Shown piece by piece: positions 63,120-64,000 of a stretch of DNA of 64,000 nucleotides; position 1 is the first letter of the stretch; every line of letters starts with the position of its first letter. This stretch comes from Glebionis coronaria (Eukaryota > Streptophyta > Magnoliopsida > Asterales > Asteraceae): assembly GCA_025667525.1 (NCBI GenBank), contig CM046878.1:396370974-396434973 (forward strand). Direction: 5' to 3'. The notes under the pieces are model-generated. The model was not told the DNA's origin, did no database searches, and worked only from the letters and a program-made list of their open reading frames with translations. A program made the translations under genes and the position numbers.

Positions 63120-63132
63120 TGGTAACCAGAGC
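63120..63132 (+). other. Primer binding site of the second Tekay-like element
   Basis: TGGTAACCAGAGC, one base longer than the Tekay site TGGTACCAGAGC, four bases after the presumed LTR end. Confidence 0.6.
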
Positions 63133-63545
63133 TTTTTAGTTATAGCGAATTAGGTCGATTTTTGAAAATGTCCTAAACTATAACTTTGGTATCGAAAGTA
63201 TTTATAAAAGCAACGCAACTTCTATGCAAGGCTCCGGTAAGATTATTTATTTTGTTATGCTTTGTTATTATAGATGTATCTCTTATAATTGTTGTGAATT
63301 CTTGAGTATTTATTAAGTAAATACTGCAATGAGGTATTGGTATTAATGAAAGGACGTGGAGTGCTTTCACCATAATTTCATCATAATTTCATTTTTTATG
63401 AATATTGTATAATTATCATTTGCATTGCATCGCATACATATATATTTGGCATACGTACCTTATTTTCATTTGCATGATTATGCATTGCATATATATTTTT
63501 GAATAATGACCTTATGTACTTTTGAATTTTCTGTGATTTCAGAAA

Positions 63546-64000
63546 ATGTCTGACATACCATATTACGTCAAGAATGGGGGATTTGCTATAGGTTAATGGA
63601 GTTTGCAGAATCAGTATGTAGGTGATCATAAGATTTCAGGTGGATGGTTAGATTACGAGGATGATACGGATGATAAGAAAAATGTTGTAGAAACTGATAG
63701 TGATAATTATATGAGTGAGAGTGAGGTTGGAAGAACTGAGGTTAGAACTGAAGTGAGGAGTTATGGAACTGATTTTGAGAAGTATCAGAAAGAGATAGAT
63801 AGGCTTCGCATGTTAAGTGAATATGTAGCTCATCTTGGGTCATATCTTGAGCCACATTGGAAGTTTCAGGATAGTGAGGTGTATGCTAATTCTCATTATA
63901 TGATAGATCCATCGTGTCAAGGAGGGATTTTGAAGTATGGATTTAGGAATCCACCATGTTTAGATCCAAAAGGGAGGTGCTGCAAGTTAGGACCAGTTGA
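63546..64000 (+). pseudogene. ORF upstream of gag in the second Tekay-like element (partial)
   Basis: From the ATG at 63546 the frame reads MSDIPYYVKNGGFAIG, meets a TAA at 63594-63596, then stays open to the window end. It is acidic (YEDDTDDKK, ETDSDNYMSESEVG), then charged and helical (FEKYQKEIDRLRMLSEYVAHL). Position, acidity and the MADPN/MSDIP-like start parallel the acidic ORF of the Tekay element at 50220-51230, though sequence identity is low. It runs off the window; function unknown. Confidence 0.5.

Overview
The window looks like intergenic heterochromatin from a flowering plant. I could not recognise any host gene, tRNA, rRNA or CRISPR locus; almost all 64 kb is LTR retrotransposon. 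The third ORF of the Copia element and the gag-like ORF of the small Copia element resemble families I remember from Asteraceae genomes, so a daisy-family plant is my best guess (recollection, not a search).

The layout is a nested tower whose steps are each closed by an exact 5-bp target-site duplication (TSD). (0) An Athila-like Ty3 element on the + strand supplies 1-1602 (RT, RNase H, integrase zinc finger) and resumes at 54593 with the integrase core. (1) A Tekay/Del-like chromovirus on the - strand (1603-54587, ~3.08-kb LTRs, TSD TATGG) sits in that integrase. (2a) A SIRE-like Copia element on the - strand (2012-35730, 518-bp LTRs, TSD ATATA) sits in the left Tekay LTR. (2b) A non-autonomous Copia element on the - strand (41379-48375, 368-bp LTRs, TSD ACTTT) sits in the Tekay pol region. 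(3a) A 3.8-kb sequence with the properties of a giant solo LTR (5254-9085, TSD ATACT) interrupts the Copia ORF3. (3b) A 17.9-kb non-coding LTR element (LARD type, + strand, 15686-33600, 319-bp LTRs, TSD CTTGG) interrupts the Copia gag.

The most unusual content is inside the LARD: about 14.5 kb (17984-32510) of roughly 390 tandem units, mostly exactly 37 bp, each a perfect or near-perfect hairpin. Units at the array edges use different stem sequences in which both arms have changed together, so hairpin pairing is kept while sequence is not. The same element carries a second, AT-rich hairpin family, and the non-autonomous Copia element has its own 149-bp hairpin tandem repeat, also with paired stem changes. 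Other notable items are an intact acidic ORF upstream of the broken Tekay gag, with a counterpart in a second Tekay-like element at the right edge, and a short GCGYTGACA-type motif spread through LTR, coding and non-coding parts of the Copia element.

To the right, the Athila integrase end (55477) is followed by its 3' non-coding region, a probable LTR (57446 to about 59650), an unassigned stretch with a duplicated block, and the 5' LTR, primer site and first ORF of another Tekay-like element running off the window (about 60890-64000).
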